DNA of 64,000 bases, from assembly GCA_944472135.2 (NCBI GenBank), contig OX235270.1, forward strand, positions 86,375,168-86,439,167, in the 5' to 3' direction. Below are positions 44,799 to 56,670 of this stretch, one piece after another. A program made the translations under genes and the position numbers. The notes under the pieces were generated by a model. The model worked only from the letters and a program-made list of their open reading frames with translations. It ran no database searches and was not told the DNA's origin. The DNA is from Trichobilharzia regenti. Taxonomy: Eukaryota > Platyhelminthes > Trematoda > Strigeidida > Schistosomatidae. Position 1 is the stretch's first letter. Every line of letters starts with the position of its first letter.

Positions 44799-46932
44799 CT
44801 CCGAATTGAAATCTCGTCTGGCTACCTATGATACCCTACTAAGTGAGCTTAATATTATCTGCTGGCTTAAATTCATGAACTTTATCAAAGAGCTACAATC
44901 AAAAACATCCGAGGATTATGAAACTCAGCTGACAAAAGCGTTGGTGAAAGAGAAGCTAATTGAAGAATTCCCAGAAGCACCTGAACGCTACGTTTGTAAC
45001 CTATCAAAATTACAATTAAACAAAATCGAATTAGAAGCCTTATCTCTAGGATTCAAGTTTCACGTCCCCAAGAAGCACATCAGTCGTATAGACACAGAAG
45101 CACAATTCGAGCACTTATACCATCAACTCTACGACCTGAAGCCCTTAGACGAAGATAAAAGAGGATGGCTAAAGTCTAAACTTGTTGATATTGCTAACCA
45201 ATACCACATATCACCAATGGAGAAGCAGAAGATGCTGACCGAAGAGCATAGAATAGCTCTGAAGAAACTATATGAAAACGATGAAATCGTCATATTTAGA
45301 CCTGACAAAGGCTCTGGGGTTGTTATAATGAACAAAGCTGATTATATACATAAAATGATGACAATTCTAAACGACAAAGAAAAATTCCAAGTAGACAACA
45401 AAAAAGATGCCACAACGTCATTTGAAAATAAAGTTAATAAATGTCTCAAAGAACTTCTAATGAAGAAACTAATCAACAGCGAAACATATAATAAACTGAA
45501 GTCAAAAGGTGGACGCCTGCCGTCTATGTACGGCCTACCAAAAATTCATAAAGCAAATGTGCCATTAAGACCAATCCTGTCAATGATTGACTCACCATGC
45601 CACAAGCTAGCTCGATGGTTAGCTGATTCTATAGAGCCCATTCGAATTAAATTTGCAACCCACAGCCTGAAGGATAGTTATCAATTTTCCAAGGAAGTTG
45701 ACAATATCGACATATCAGACAAACTCATGGTATCGTATGACGTGACCTCCTTGTTTACAAATGTACCACTGATGGAAACAATTGATATAATTTGTAAACA
45801 AACGGATCTACTACCATTACCGGAAACAGAGATGAAGCGACTTCTACTGCTCTGCACAAAAGATATACAATTCAAATTCAACAATCAACTTTACCGACAA
45901 ACCGATGGGGTCGCGATGGGTTCGCCTCTGGGACCTATCCTGGCTGATATCTTCATGGGCTACCTTGAGCAGACACAACTAAGTTCTGCTATCAATGGAA
46001 CTACCTACTATCGCCGATATGTTGATGACACATTTGTTGTTTGCAACGATATGGATCACGCATCGGCACTATATGATCGCCTAAATGAGATACATCCAAA
46101 TATCAAATTCACCATGGAATATGAACATAATAATGAGTTCAATTTCCTGGATCTAAATGTAAAAAGAACAAACGAAGGCACGGTCGAAAAGTCCATCTAT
46201 AGAAAAGAAACCTGGACTGGACAATATCTTCACTATAACAGCTTTTGTCCCATAAGCTATAAACGTGGATTAGTGAGGACTTTGTATGACAGAGCCAGGA
46301 AGCTATGTTCACCAAACAGGGTCGAAGAAGAATTAGTTTTCGTCGAGAAATGCCTAAGGGAAAATGGATACCCTAAGGGATTTATTCAGAAGTACAGCAG
46401 AGAAAAAGATGAGAAAGAAAAGCATCCAACTGTAGAAAAGAAAAAAGTGTTTATCTGTCTACCATACAAAGGAGATGCAGTGTCACAAAAGATTGACAAA
46501 AGACTGAAAGGTGCAATAAATAGAAGCTTCCCAGCAGCAAAACTCATAACAGTATACAGCACCACTCCTTCTTTAATCCACTCAAAACTGGATAAATACC
46601 CTGCTGATGTCACCTCCAACTGCGTTTATGAATTCACGTGCACTTGCGGGAGCAAGTACATTGGAAGGACAGAAAGAAGGGCTTCTATCCGGTTTTCTGA
46701 ACATATTCCCAAAAACCTGTGCCTGAAAGGAAGCAGATATTCCCAGAGTGCAATTACCAGACACATTATTGATACCGGACATCTCGTAGAGATTTCTAAG
46801 TCCTTCAAAATATTAAATAGACAAAGGACAGCAAATTTACTACGATTTGCCGAAGCAATCGCAATCAAAAGACTTAAACCAGACTTATGCATACAGAAAG
46901 AGAGTGTGATTAACCTCTCACTCCCTTGGTAA
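44533..46932 (+). CDS. Penelope-type reverse transcriptase/GIY-YIG protein, chimeric amino end (P5)
   Basis: A 799-codon uninterrupted frame. Residues 1-88 are antisense of the nuclease domain (left arm), not real protein sequence; the genuine part starts by about residue 89. In order: LEALSLGFKFHVPKK, FRPDKGSGVVIMN (about 255-268), MYGLPKIHK, YDVTSLFTNVP (motif A Asp), DGVAMGSPLGPILAD (motif B), RRYVDDTFVV (catalytic YVDD at about 496-499), FLDLNVKR, then GIY-YIG: CVYEFTCTCGSKYIGRT (about 697-713), RFSEHIP, and the catalytic Glu in FAEAIAI (about 774). Every catalytic residue is present. It would copy RNA primed at a nick made by its own nuclease. The true start codon may be lost by 5' truncation; MNFIKELQSK (residue 116) is a candidate. 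Confidence 0.88.
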   Translation: MHKSGLSRLIAIASANRSKFAVLCLFNILKDLEISTRCQVSIMCLVIALWEHLLPFRHRFFGNMFRKPDRSPSFCPSNVLAPASAREFISELKSRLATYDTLLSELNIICWLKFMNFIKELQSKTSEDYETQLTKALVKEKLIEEFPEAPERYVCNLSKLQLNKIELEALSLGFKFHVPKKHISRIDTEAQFEHLYHQLYDLKPLDEDKRGWLKSKLVDIANQYHISPMEKQKMLTEEHRIALKKLYENDEIVIFRPDKGSGVVIMNKADYIHKMMTILNDKEKFQVDNKKDATTSFENKVNKCLKELLMKKLINSETYNKLKSKGGRLPSMYGLPKIHKANVPLRPILSMIDSPCHKLARWLADSIEPIRIKFATHSLKDSYQFSKEVDNIDISDKLMVSYDVTSLFTNVPLMETIDIICKQTDLLPLPETEMKRLLLLCTKDIQFKFNNQLYRQTDGVAMGSPLGPILADIFMGYLEQTQLSSAINGTTYYRRYVDDTFVVCNDMDHASALYDRLNEIHPNIKFTMEYEHNNEFNFLDLNVKRTNEGTVEKSIYRKETWTGQYLHYNSFCPISYKRGLVRTLYDRARKLCSPNRVEEELVFVEKCLRENGYPKGFIQKYSREKDEKEKHPTVEKKKVFICLPYKGDAVSQKIDKRLKGAINRSFPAAKLITVYSTTPSLIHSKLDKYPADVTSNCVYEFTCTCGSKYIGRTERRASIRFSEHIPKNLCLKGSRYSQSAITRHIIDTGHLVEISKSFKILNRQRTANLLRFAEAIAIKRLKPDLCIQKESVINLSLPW

Positions 46933-47312
46933 CAGAATTTTGATTTTGATTAGTCATCTAATTCAGTGATCTCAACTCACTGAACAAATCTTAATCTCAT
47001 AAACTGTAACCGTTTTTGTTTCTTGAGTTGCTATGTGAACCTAAAAGCTAACACTGTTCTGTTAATCAATTTTTTCTGTTTTCTCTCTTACCCCTCCCCC
47101 TCTTTTCAACTTTAAAAGCGTATAAATTGATGATGAAAACTTAAACTAAAAACATTGTAATGCTTTCATTTAGATGCGTCAATTTTATAGTATCTCTTTT
47201 CTACCACCACTCGAACATTAAAGTATGTTATTATCATCTATATAACCATTGTAATTTCAGGTAGTCTGCAGCTGATGAGAACCTGTGAAATAGAATGATA
47301 TCATTTTATACT
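46628..47312 (+). repeat. Right inverted arm of P5
   Basis: Contains the nuclease coding end (to 46932) and about 380 bp of 3' region. Includes CTGATGAGAACC near 47270, which begins like a hammerhead core but lacks a pairing stem II. Confidence 0.9.
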
Positions 47313-47334
47313 GCAAATTTCGTCTTCCTTTCTT

Positions 47335-49995
47335 TATCGAAATTTATCAAGGGAACCAAATGTATGAAGTTTTATACTTAGACGTACATGCATAAATTAT
47401 TCTGAAAAGACTTCTTGTTTTGCCTGAGGAGACACAAGGTTGGAGCTGCGGGTAGAGTGGGTGCTCAGAGTCTGACAGAATTTCTTTAGCAAATTTGTTG
47501 CATGACATCAAGTGCCTATCCGTCACAATGTCAACGATGTGGCCCAATGGGATGCCACTCGTCCTACTGACAGTCTTCAGAGTTCTACGAAGTATGACAT
47601 AGTCTTTTTTAAGCAATCCAGGAAAGAATAAGGGTGAACAGTAAAGAAGAATGGTAAAATACGCGAGATGACAAACTGTAAGAGGAGGGGTTGTGTTATT
47701 CCTGAGTGCCTCAAATTCTGAATGTAAAGGTCTGGCGAAATATTCTTTTAGAAATCGCTCAGACTTGGGAAGACCAGGGTAGGTCAGAAGAAAGAATTAA
47801 TCCAAGATACTTAACTTCAGACATGGTTTCTATATCATTATCATCAATTTTACAAGGGTCATAGAAACCAACATCTTCATTTAAATTTCATTTACATCGG
47901 AAACTGAAATTAACAGTCTGGCATTTAGGAGGATTTAGTTTAAGGCCGTTACATGAAGACCATTTGCTAATTTCTGATAGAAAGCTGTTCATCTTATTAC
48001 AGTCAAGCTGGGAGTTAACAGACTTTGAAATAGTTAGATCGTCAGCATACTTAACAAAGTTGATTTTATCAGAGTGAGGCAAATCATGCAAGTAGAAAGA
48101 AAACAGAAAAGGAGAAAGGACAGCGCCTTGAGGGACACCAGCCTCAGGAAGCAAAGAAGTGTACGACTTTCCCTGACATACAGTGTACTGCTTTCTTCTT
48201 GAGAAATAAGAATGCAGCTATTTGACAACCCAATAGTCAGTTTGAATTCCGGCAAGCTTGTTTAACAAAATGTCCCTAGGTACTGAGTTGGGAGCAGATG
48301 TGTAGTCTAGGAAGGTGTAACGAACAAATTTGGCCCCCTTGTCTAAGCTGGAGACAGTGTTATGGTACAAGACTGCAACTGCATCTAAAGTACTTCTACT
48401 GTTTTTATAAGCGAATTGTTTGGGATCGTTAATGGCTTTAAGTGAAGGTTGAAGATTAAGAAAGTGTAACTTTCCCATAGCTTTTAGAAAAGGAGACGTA
48501 ATAGCAATAGGTCTAAATTTAAAATATGTCCCAGTAGACGACTTAGGGATAGGTACAATTTTGATGTCCTTCCAAAAGGCTGGCACGACATTTCCGGAGA
48601 AAGATTCGTTAAATATGTCCAAGAGAGAATAACACAGGATGTCTGCACATTTTTTAAGAATAACACTAGGCAAACCGTCTGGGCCCAGGCTACAAGAAGG
48701 GTTCAGAGACTGGAGACATTTTTGAACATCATTTGTATTGAAACCAGGGAAGCGGGTGTCATTAACACTTGTAACACTAGAAAGTTTGGCATTTGTGGGA
48801 GAATATATGAAAGACTTGTTAAGTGTGCAAATATCAAAGGAATAAGGAGTACTATTCATCTGCTTACCACCAGTAATTTCTTTGAAAAGTTTCCATATAT
48901 TAGACGCATTTTTACAGGATATAAACTTTTGGTCGTAAATTGAATTCAATCTGTGCATTTCAGATTTGATTAGGATGTTAATTTTTTTCAAACCAGTATT
49001 GTCCTTCATTTAATATAGCTTTTCTTTTTGTCTGCGAAGCTTTTTAAGTTGAGGGGAGGAGAAACGGTCATACCTGATGAAGAGCGTTTCTCTGGGACAA
49101 CAGGTGTCAAGACAAAATTTGAGATAACTTGTAATATTAGAGATTGTGTCATCAAGACGAGCTTCGTATATTCCACGGTCATTTATAAATACAAGATCTA
49201 GGGAATTATCCAGTCTGATGGGAAAGTTGACGACATTTTCATGATCTAGCACTATGAGAAAGCTGTAATCACATGAATTAAAATCTCCTGTCACTATGGA
49301 CAATGAGTTCTCAAAAGAGGAGGCAGCGAAAATAGTGAATTCATCACCAAACATAGACAGTTCTTAAGTGCTATAGCAAAATGTGACATAAATGTTTGTG
49401 ATATAAATGAATTTGTATTTAGATAGGTGTTTAGGTCGACAGTTGACAGTTATACAGTCAATATTATCATTTGAGAATTTAAAACAGAGGTTGCTGGCAA
49501 CAGACCACTTATAATTGATAAAAGTAGCAACACCACCAACTCGCTTATTCCTTGAACTCCTTTGGTCTTGACTGTACATACTGAAACCATTCTGTAAGAT
49601 TAAATTGTCATCATATGAATCGTGGAGCCAAGTTTCTTGAAGCGTTATTACACTTGTATTACGATAAATATTTGAACATAGTAGAGCATCCAAGTAATTA
49701 ATCTTGTTCGATAATGACCTGCAATTTGTGCTGATAATCACAGGAACAGTCATCTGATGCATTGGAGTACACTTTAAGGATCTTTGCCACCCACCATTAT
49801 GCTTTTTCTTAAGGTTATATACTCGTAAATCATCAGGTTGAAAACATTTTAAAAAATCGCGAGAGTAAGTAATACGATTTGGATACATAAGTGAATAATT
49901 AAAACAAAATAAATCCAAGTAATCAGATGGAATGTAAGTGACAGAAAATTTTGGTAACCCAAGGTTTAAGCAGGCCGCCAACAGCTTAAGGATAT
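47335..49995 (-). mobile_element. CR1-like LINE, 5'-truncated
   Basis: The minus strand carries endonuclease then reverse transcriptase in order, ending near 47335 at the P5 border. No ORF1 (gag-like) protein is seen upstream of 49995, so the 5' part is missing. Motif style fits the CR1/Jockey group. Clade is by recall. Confidence 0.8.
47347..49981 (-). pseudogene. CR1-like endonuclease-reverse transcriptase with in-frame stops
   Basis: The polyprotein nicks DNA and reverse-transcribes the LINE. Endonuclease (49364-49981): ISTNCRSLSNKI, LQETWLHDSYDD with the catalytic Glu, then, past a stop, VTGDFNSCDY (GDFN box) and LDLVFIND. Reverse transcriptase: GPDGLPSVILKKCAD, FRPIAITSPF, FLDYTSAPNSV (motif A), VPQGAVLSPFLF (motif B), VKYADDLTI (catalytic YADD), LKLNPPKCQTV, KYLGLIL. 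Stops at 49364-49366 (TAA), 49010-49012 (TAA), 48218-48220 (TAG) and 47888-47890 (TGA) all leave the reading frame unchanged. The one clear frame change is at about 47761, before the carboxyl end (47347-47616). Confidence 0.85.
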
Positions 49996-50124
49996 TTATG
50001 TATGCTGACTATAACCCAACCTTATTGATGGTATTGCACGAAATGACTATCTCTGTTATAATTCATTTCATGAGTTAGTTTTTAGAGATTTAGTTTGTGT
50101 CATTTTCGACCATGATTTGTTATC
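49996..50124. other. Spacer with no recognised feature
   Basis: Short AT-rich stretch between the LINE and a SINE. Confidence 0.4.
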
Positions 50125-50240
50125 ACTTAGAAAACCTGGGAGTACTGGACAGCTGTTCCGTCCTAGTTTTGGGACTTATTGGCATTACACACCCACCGCC
50201 GTTCAAACCCAGGACTTTTCGGTCACAAGGCAAGCTCATA
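50125..50240 (-). repeat. tRNA-derived SINE (type A), partial
   Basis: Plus-strand CTGGGAGTACTGGACAGCTG, then CACACCCACCGCCGTTC and CAAACCCAGG, the reversed body and box B of type A. Both ends are truncated. Confidence 0.75.
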
Positions 50241-51329
50241 AACAAAAAATTTTCCACCTTATGACTGAACTTACTATCTATGATTGTTATTTTCATGAAT
50301 GTAAGAAACACTGTATCATGTTATTGTTCAAATACAAAATAGTTTTTATGCGAATGAATCTGTAAGCTATTTATGAAAAAAAATGTAGACTTATCAGCTG
50401 ACTACTGGTTTTTTGGCTTTCAGATTATATTTTTCACTACAGTAGCCCTATTCATAAATGTACGTAAAGGAAAAAAATTCTGGTTTCTGTAGTCAGGTTA
50501 TTTCTGAAATATTCATTGCTTATGAACAGTACTTATTTGTCGCTGAGGTGTTTATTGAGGAAGTAACCAAGTAAGCCATGCACATATGAGCTGACGATAT
50601 AAGCTATTTTGCAGAACTATTCAGTTAATTAGAATAAATGTATCTAAATTCGATTTAACTTGTAATACAGCATATTAAAATAGCTTCGTAATATGCTATA
50701 TAACATTAGTCGTGAATGTGATTTACTCTGTCGGGCAGATGATACCTGATTAGCATTAAATGACGTTTGTGTTTAAGTAGGTCATATGAATTTGTTGTTT
50801 GCATTTATTCAACAGTATTTTTTTTTGAATAATCCCTTATTTTTCCAAGTTTTGGATTTATTACAAATTATTTAAAATGATTCAGTCTGATTCGGCGCTC
50901 AAATTATTCCAGGAAATTCATGTCGTCTACAGTGTGAAGACTTATAAACGTTTTGAACTTATGTTTTAATTGCTATTTTTAAAATCTACTGAATTTGTAT
51001 ATTTACTTAAAATGTTGATATACAGCAATGGCTGATAAATGTTTTTGTGTAGTATGTGAACTAAATAAACAGTTTTACACAACACTTCCATCTGGTTAAT
51101 TTCATAAATATCTTAGTGTGGGATGCATGGAACTTTCAGTGATAAAAAATGATAAAAATGCTTGATACTTAAAAATACATTATTAGTTCGAATACTTTCC
51201 GAATTACTCAACGGTCAACGCTGTCGGAGACTTACTACTAGTGCTACTACTACGACTTCAACACTGTAGAGTGCTCCAAATCTTTATCCGCCTTATTCAA
51301 TAGTTATATGACGATGCCACACATGAAAT
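50241..51329. other. AT-rich sequence, no recognisable gene
   Basis: No motif recognised. Confidence 0.45.
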
Positions 51330-52340
51330 AGTCTAACACGGAAAACTCATCAAAGCCTTTGAAGTGAAGACAGGAGTAAGACAAGGCTGCTTACTATCAC
51401 CAGTGATGTTATTAATTGTGGTAGGCTAGATTATGCGGCACACTGTGAGTAGGAAGTGAAAATAAAGGGATACATTGGACAGATAAGAAGACACTGAAAG
51501 ATCTGGATTGCGTGTTTAACTTCTGTTTAATGTCAAGAAAACTCGAAGACTTACAGGCGAAAACCAACAAACTGGTTGAAGAGGCTGATGGCGAAGGCAG
51601 GACTGCAGGTGAACACCGAGAAGACGGTGGTGATGAACGAACAGCAACAACAACAACCAGCGCGTCACTATCAACGGAAGAAAATTGAAATAGACTAGCT
51701 TCTCCATTTATCTAGGAAGCACGGTTTCAGCCAGAAGAGGAACTCATGAAGATGTCAAAGCCAGCCAGGATCTGAAAGGAAAGGTACATCTTTATCAGTT
51801 GTAAACCAAATTGGAAATCTTCTGCTTCATTCCACCTCGGCATAAGCAACAAGATCAGGATTTTTCAACACAAATTTGAAGTCAGTCAGTTCCTCTTTAC
51901 TCGCCAGAAACTTGCACTATGTGTCACAAAAAGGATTTCCAAAAGGTTGCGGACATTTATCAACAACTATCTTCGCTAGTTCCATGCTGAAGATCAAATG
52001 GCCAGAAAAAAACAAGCAATAGGAAACTCTGGCTGCGAAAGAAGCAACCTGGCTGGCAAATGTTCCAAAGAAAGTGGAGAGGGGTCAGACATACGCTGAA
52101 GAGAGCGTCAAATAACATAGCGCTCCCGGTCGTTACTCCAGTAGAACCTGAATGGGAAACGACAACTCGGATTTTAGTCCGGGGGAGACATGGACGAGGT
52201 TGTGTGGAAAGGAGATGAAAGCTAATGGGCAATTGTGCAGTCCGATAAAGGGGACTGCATAAGACAGGATAAAGAGGAGATGTGATATTGAAGCCTTATG
52301 TTGCACTAGGAACCCAAGGGAACAATAACAAGTCTGAATA
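51330..52340 (+). pseudogene. SR2-like RTE LINE, 3' half of reverse transcriptase
   Basis: Plus-strand pieces: FEVKTGVRQGCLLSPVM (intact motif B), IMRHTVS, KTLKDLDC, then LQVNTEKTVVMNEQQQ, RLASPFIYLGSTVS and the end region with QMARKNKQ and RWRGVRHTLKRAS. The 3' end is close to AGGAACCCAAGGGAAC (about 52310-52325), the same end as in the copies at 41.2 and 56.7 kb. Many stops and frame changes; the catalytic FADD box is not preserved. Confidence 0.82.
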
Positions 52341-53279
52341 TTCTCAAAGTTGAAGAGTACATCTGATTCATTCAAATTTAATTATTTTTGATAGCAATTA
52401 ACTGTTTCTATTCAATATGAGAATTTGAAAATGTATAAAAACCTTTTGTATACGCCTGTAGCAACAGAAATAAGAAAGTTGCGAAAACTGTTTGGGTATC
52501 ACAGCCCACCACATATGTTTGGTAAGATCTCATTTGGTCGTCTCGATGTGTTCTACGTCATTTTTTTCAAATACTTCGTTTTTCATAGTATATGAGAGAT
52601 ATTAAGCTTCATCACATTTAATATGCGACGATAATGTGTGAATACCACTGGAAAGGTAAGTCATGTAACTAATTGTCTTTTTAAGCTGAAAATGGTAAGA
52701 TGGCCTATTCATTCCCCACACAACCTTTTTATAGTTTTCAAGTGACGGTGTGCTGTTTCCAGACAGCACCTACAAGAAATAAAAGCTCTGATTTTTACTC
52801 ACCATATAAACATTATTATTTGCATACATGTATATACATATACATATATATATTTACATAAAATTAAAGTATATTAGTAAACGAACAATACTAAATATGT
52901 ATAATATAATATTTGTAAAACCGGAAGTCAAATTCGCTGTTTAATTAAGTGGTGAATTTTTGAATGGATTTCGCCAAGATAACTCTTTGTTGTAAGTGGC
53001 TAACAATAATATCTAATGGGTATCGAAACCCAAGAGTGAAAACTAGATTAGAACACATATGAATTGAGATACCAGGAATCAGAAAAATAATTCCAGTTAC
53101 GGTAAAAATATTCCACCTGTATGGATTAATTTTCTTCATGTCAAAACTCAAAGATTCTTTTAAAATCTCAGAAGAGATAGAAGTCCAGGTACGCCTTGTT
53201 GGCGAGTACCAATAAGCACGAAATCTAGGTTCAAGGTTTCCTGCCAGTTGTTTCCAGTTATCAACATCAACAATTGAGT
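52341..53279. other. AT-rich sequence, no recognisable gene
   Basis: Simple repeats of TA/CATA type at about 52828-52860. The minus frame 52945-53283 (112 codons) has no motif I trust and probably belongs to the repeat described next. Confidence 0.4.
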
Positions 53280-53370
53280 GCAAGAGAATGGCAAGCCACC
53301 TAGTATGGGGACCATACTACAAACTCGGGTGATAGAATTCAGTCTGCAGTAACACCGAGGACTAGAAATA
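53280..53370. repeat. Fragment of the repeat found upstream of the type C SINE
   Basis: GGGTGATAGAATTCAGTC with flanking similarity recurs near 36804. Identity of the repeat is unknown. Confidence 0.45.
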
Positions 53371-55439
53371 TAACATTATTCACTACCTAGTGTTCAACTA
53401 GAGTATTTTTTAAAACCCATTTTAAGGGGAAAGTGGTTTCCAATGTTATGAACAATTCTTTTGATGGTATGTGATGGACATGGTAAAAATTACTCTATAT
53501 CTTACACTTAATTGAAGAAAGTGGTAAAACAAGTTGACTATAATATTTCAAAGCATGAATATGCAATTAAGGTACTAACACAGTTGCCTCATGCACATTT
53601 GTATATAGTTCCGAATATATACTCTGTTTGAGGAAGTAACTAGAACGTGATTCCTAAATTATTTTTATCTCAAAATGTTGCCGAATGCAAACGATTTAAG
53701 TGTTAGTATTTCGAAGGATTTATTTCAGGTTTCAGTAACTCAAGCTTCAGCAAGTGAGGTGGTTCAATTGTGACACTATGGATACAGATTTCCATTGTTA
53801 GTGTTTTTAATTTTTCTTAAACAGAATAGATGAAGTATGAAATCACCTTCATAGAATGACTTATTTCTTCGTGAGAACACTTGCTGAAGGAGTATTGTTT
53901 CTTGCGAAATAATGAATTTAAAATTAAGCAATAAATTCACGAACTGATAGTATCTTGTAAGATTTAGTAGACAGCTGAATCACAAATAAATAGACGATAG
54001 TCTCCGAATTGTTCTTTTTTTATAACGGAAGAAGTATTTATCAAATGTCATCAATCTGTTGGTTTATTGTGAACATCACTAAGTGAAACTCTACGGTGCC
54101 TGTTTTAAATATTTTTGTTTTCTGTCTAAAATGATAAATAGCTTTGTTTGAAAACTTGAAATTCAATTACATTTCCTAAATTTTTATGCTGTTAGTATTA
54201 AAACAATAAATTTGATAACTAAATTATGTTAGCAAGCATTTTCAGATATTTTATAATTCTGAAACACTTTTTCCTGCCAAGAAAAATGGGTCCATTGAGG
54301 CTGGTTTTCATTTTTCGCCTACTCAACGTGGTTATTCCCACTAACATTTTAGTAGTAATGCCCATTAGCCAGTAGTGCATTCAGTACTTGTTAGTTTTTA
54401 TTCAATATATATCTAGGATCTAGTTCTCTGTGAATAAATTTGAGGTTTTTCTGACACCTAGGATGAAGAAAATTATTTACCACCGTAATATAATTCAGCA
54501 GAATCTTCGTATGGGGAATTAAAGATACACAAACGTCGTCATCTGTAGTGATTGACTATGAGGCTGCATGAAAAATGAATTTTGAATTTGTATACAGTGT
54601 CAAATCAGAGACAAACAGAAATTATATCATGAATTCTGTTCGGTTACAGTTCGAAAAAGTAAGAAAAGAATAGTGCTTTGATTTGCGTTCTCTCATGTTT
54701 TTGGACTTTATGTTCCCCTAAATCCTAGATCTATTACACAGAAGAAACTGTTTACAGATGTAAAGTGGAATTTGTGACACTGATATCCATTTATGTCTTT
54801 TTGAAAGAAAGCAACTCTTTATTCCTGCCTTAATAAATAAGCTAAACAAATAAACAGGATTTTGTTATTAAACACACGTTTATACTTTGCTTCCATTGGA
54901 TATGGATACAACATCAAAGCGAAATGCAAGCCAGAAACTTGAAACCATAATAATTAACTAATGCGTTTCACCCTGTGTATAGTAATGTGAATGAAATTTT
55001 CTACGAATGGCAAAGTCCGGGCTTAGCTAAAACAAAAATAATTCGAAGGAAAAGATGACGTCTGAAAGCTTTTCACAAGGGCTTTCACGTGTAAACGTGG
55101 ATGAAATGTACTAGATAATTATTTACGAAAAATAAGAAGTAAAGTCATATACATACATTCTGAGTAAATGCATGTCTATTGAATCTGTTAGAAATTCCAC
55201 TGGAGTGAAGAAGATTAATGTAATGAACAAAACCAAAGTATTTTGGTGTGGAAGCCAACTAAACTTCCACGGGTAACGCACACACCAAGATTACATTCTA
55301 ACATAATGAAAACACACTCTGATGGGATGTAATCTACGGAACTATTCAACAGTAATAACTAACACCAAAACTACAAAACCAGTTCTATGGCCTAAAAGTT
55401 TCATAGGTACAAAATAGAAACTGAGAATCTTTGATTGCC
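53371..55439. other. AT-rich sequence, no recognisable gene
   Basis: About 2 kb without recognisable motifs. Confidence 0.5.
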
Positions 55440-56670
55440 TTCTTTCGATGAAAGCAAATATAAGGATGGGAACGTAGAATGTTCGTACAATGTACGAAAC
55501 TGGAAAGGCTGCCCAGGTAGCCGCAGAAATGAGAAGATATAAAATAGAAGTGTTGAGAATCTGCGAGAGCAGATGGAACAGCTGTGGAAGGTGCAAACTA
55601 CCAACTGGAGAGACAATAATCTATTCCGGTCAACTCAAAATGAAGGAAGCTTACAATCATTCAATGCTATGCGCCTACAAACGTCTCAGAACAAGAGAAG
55701 AAGGAGGATTTCTACAGACAACTACAAATGGTAATGAACAACGTCCCGAATGGCGATATCAAAATCCTGATGGGTGATATGAATGAGAATGTGCGTCGGT
55801 GGCAAAGTGGTTAGGACTCTCGCCGACCGTGCACATGGTCCGAGGTTCGAGCCCACGCCGACGCACACCTGATATCTATGGTCGGCCTGCGAATTTTGGG
55901 CTACCGATATCCACGCTGAAAATTCCATACTGGTACCAAAAATACGGTGTGGAATCAAGCTGTAATCAAAAAATTTAAAAAAATAATAAGCTGGGAGGAG
56001 AAAATAGACGAAGAGAACTCATCGTGGATCGCGAGGCTCTCGGTGAAGTGAACGACAATGGTGAACTCTTCTCAGATTTCTGCGCCTTCAAGGATTTGGT
56101 GATTGGTGGCAGTGTGTTCAAACAGAAGGATATACACAAAGCGATATGGATTTCACCAGATGGAAACACCAAAAACCAGATAGACTTCATTTCAATCTCA
56201 AGGAAGTGGAAACAGAGTACTGGTTAAAAAACAGAGGAGACAAAAAAGGATTACAGAGGCTATTTCACGTTCAACGAAAGTAACTAAATCTTGGGACATG
56301 ATGTTTAAATAAGAATTTTTTCCTATTGATAGAAATGCTTTGGATCGCAGAAAACGATGATATTCCACCTTTAACAATGAAATTTGAATAGAAGAATGCG
56401 GGAGATGGATTGGACACTCGCTGAGGAGGCCGCTGGGTGACATCGCGTGCGCGTCAGGCCATCGCTCGAGTGGAACCCGAAAGGGAAGCACGCGGTGAGT
56501 GGGACGTCAGTGCAAGGGTGACATGGAGGAGATTGTGTGAAGAGGAGTTGAAACAGTATTGACTAAGATGGATGCAGGTGAAAAGTACAAAAGAAGACAG
56601 AAACAAGTGGAGACGTGCAGTTGAAGCCCTATGTTCCACTAGGAACACAAAGGAACAATAATAAAACTAG
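55440..56670 (+). pseudogene. SR2-like RTE LINE, endonuclease end joined to 3' end, carrying a SINE
   Basis: 55461-55790 encodes the endonuclease start: NVRTMYETGKAAQVAAEMRR, ICESRWN (normally ETRW), YSGQLKM, KILMG, then the GDMNENV catalytic box at the SINE border. 56000-56220 resumes with ENGELFSDFCAFKDLVIGG-like sequence, KAIWISPDGNTKNQIDF. About 170 bp later (56390-56670) the carboxyl end appears (RWIGHSLRRP, then EALCSTRN-like end and AGGAACACAAAGGAAC). The whole reverse transcriptase is absent. This is an internal deletion plus decay. Confidence 0.85.
55791..55982 (+). repeat. Type B SINE inserted in the RTE endonuclease
   Basis: Starts GTGCGTCGGTGGCAAAG, has box B GAGGTTCGAGCCC, closes its tRNA-like head with GACGCAC (7-bp acceptor pairing), continues with the type B body and ends in TGTAATCAAAAAATTT. 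It splits the endonuclease between GDMNENV and the following domain part. No convincing target duplication seen. Confidence 0.85.

Larger units (their letters stand above)
44112..47312 (+). mobile_element. Penelope-like element with long inverted arms (copy P5)
   Basis: The left arm 44112-44798 is the reverse complement of 46628-47312 (about 690 bp each, few differences). The right arm contains the GIY-YIG coding end and the 3' untranslated region; the left arm is the same sequence flipped. Between them is the remaining coding body. I could not find a convincing target duplication. It abuts the 3' end of a CR1-like LINE at 47335. Low divergence between arms suggests a recent insertion. Confidence 0.9.

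Noticed and set aside
46386..46892. Minus-strand frames of 66-88 codons inside the PLE
   Set aside because: They are antisense shadows of the GIY-YIG coding end; their similarity to the start of the long plus frame is explained by the inverted arm.
47265..47300. Hammerhead ribozyme starting CTGATGAG in the P5 right arm
   Set aside because: The first core box is perfect but the segment before GAAA cannot form stem II, so the match is probably chance.
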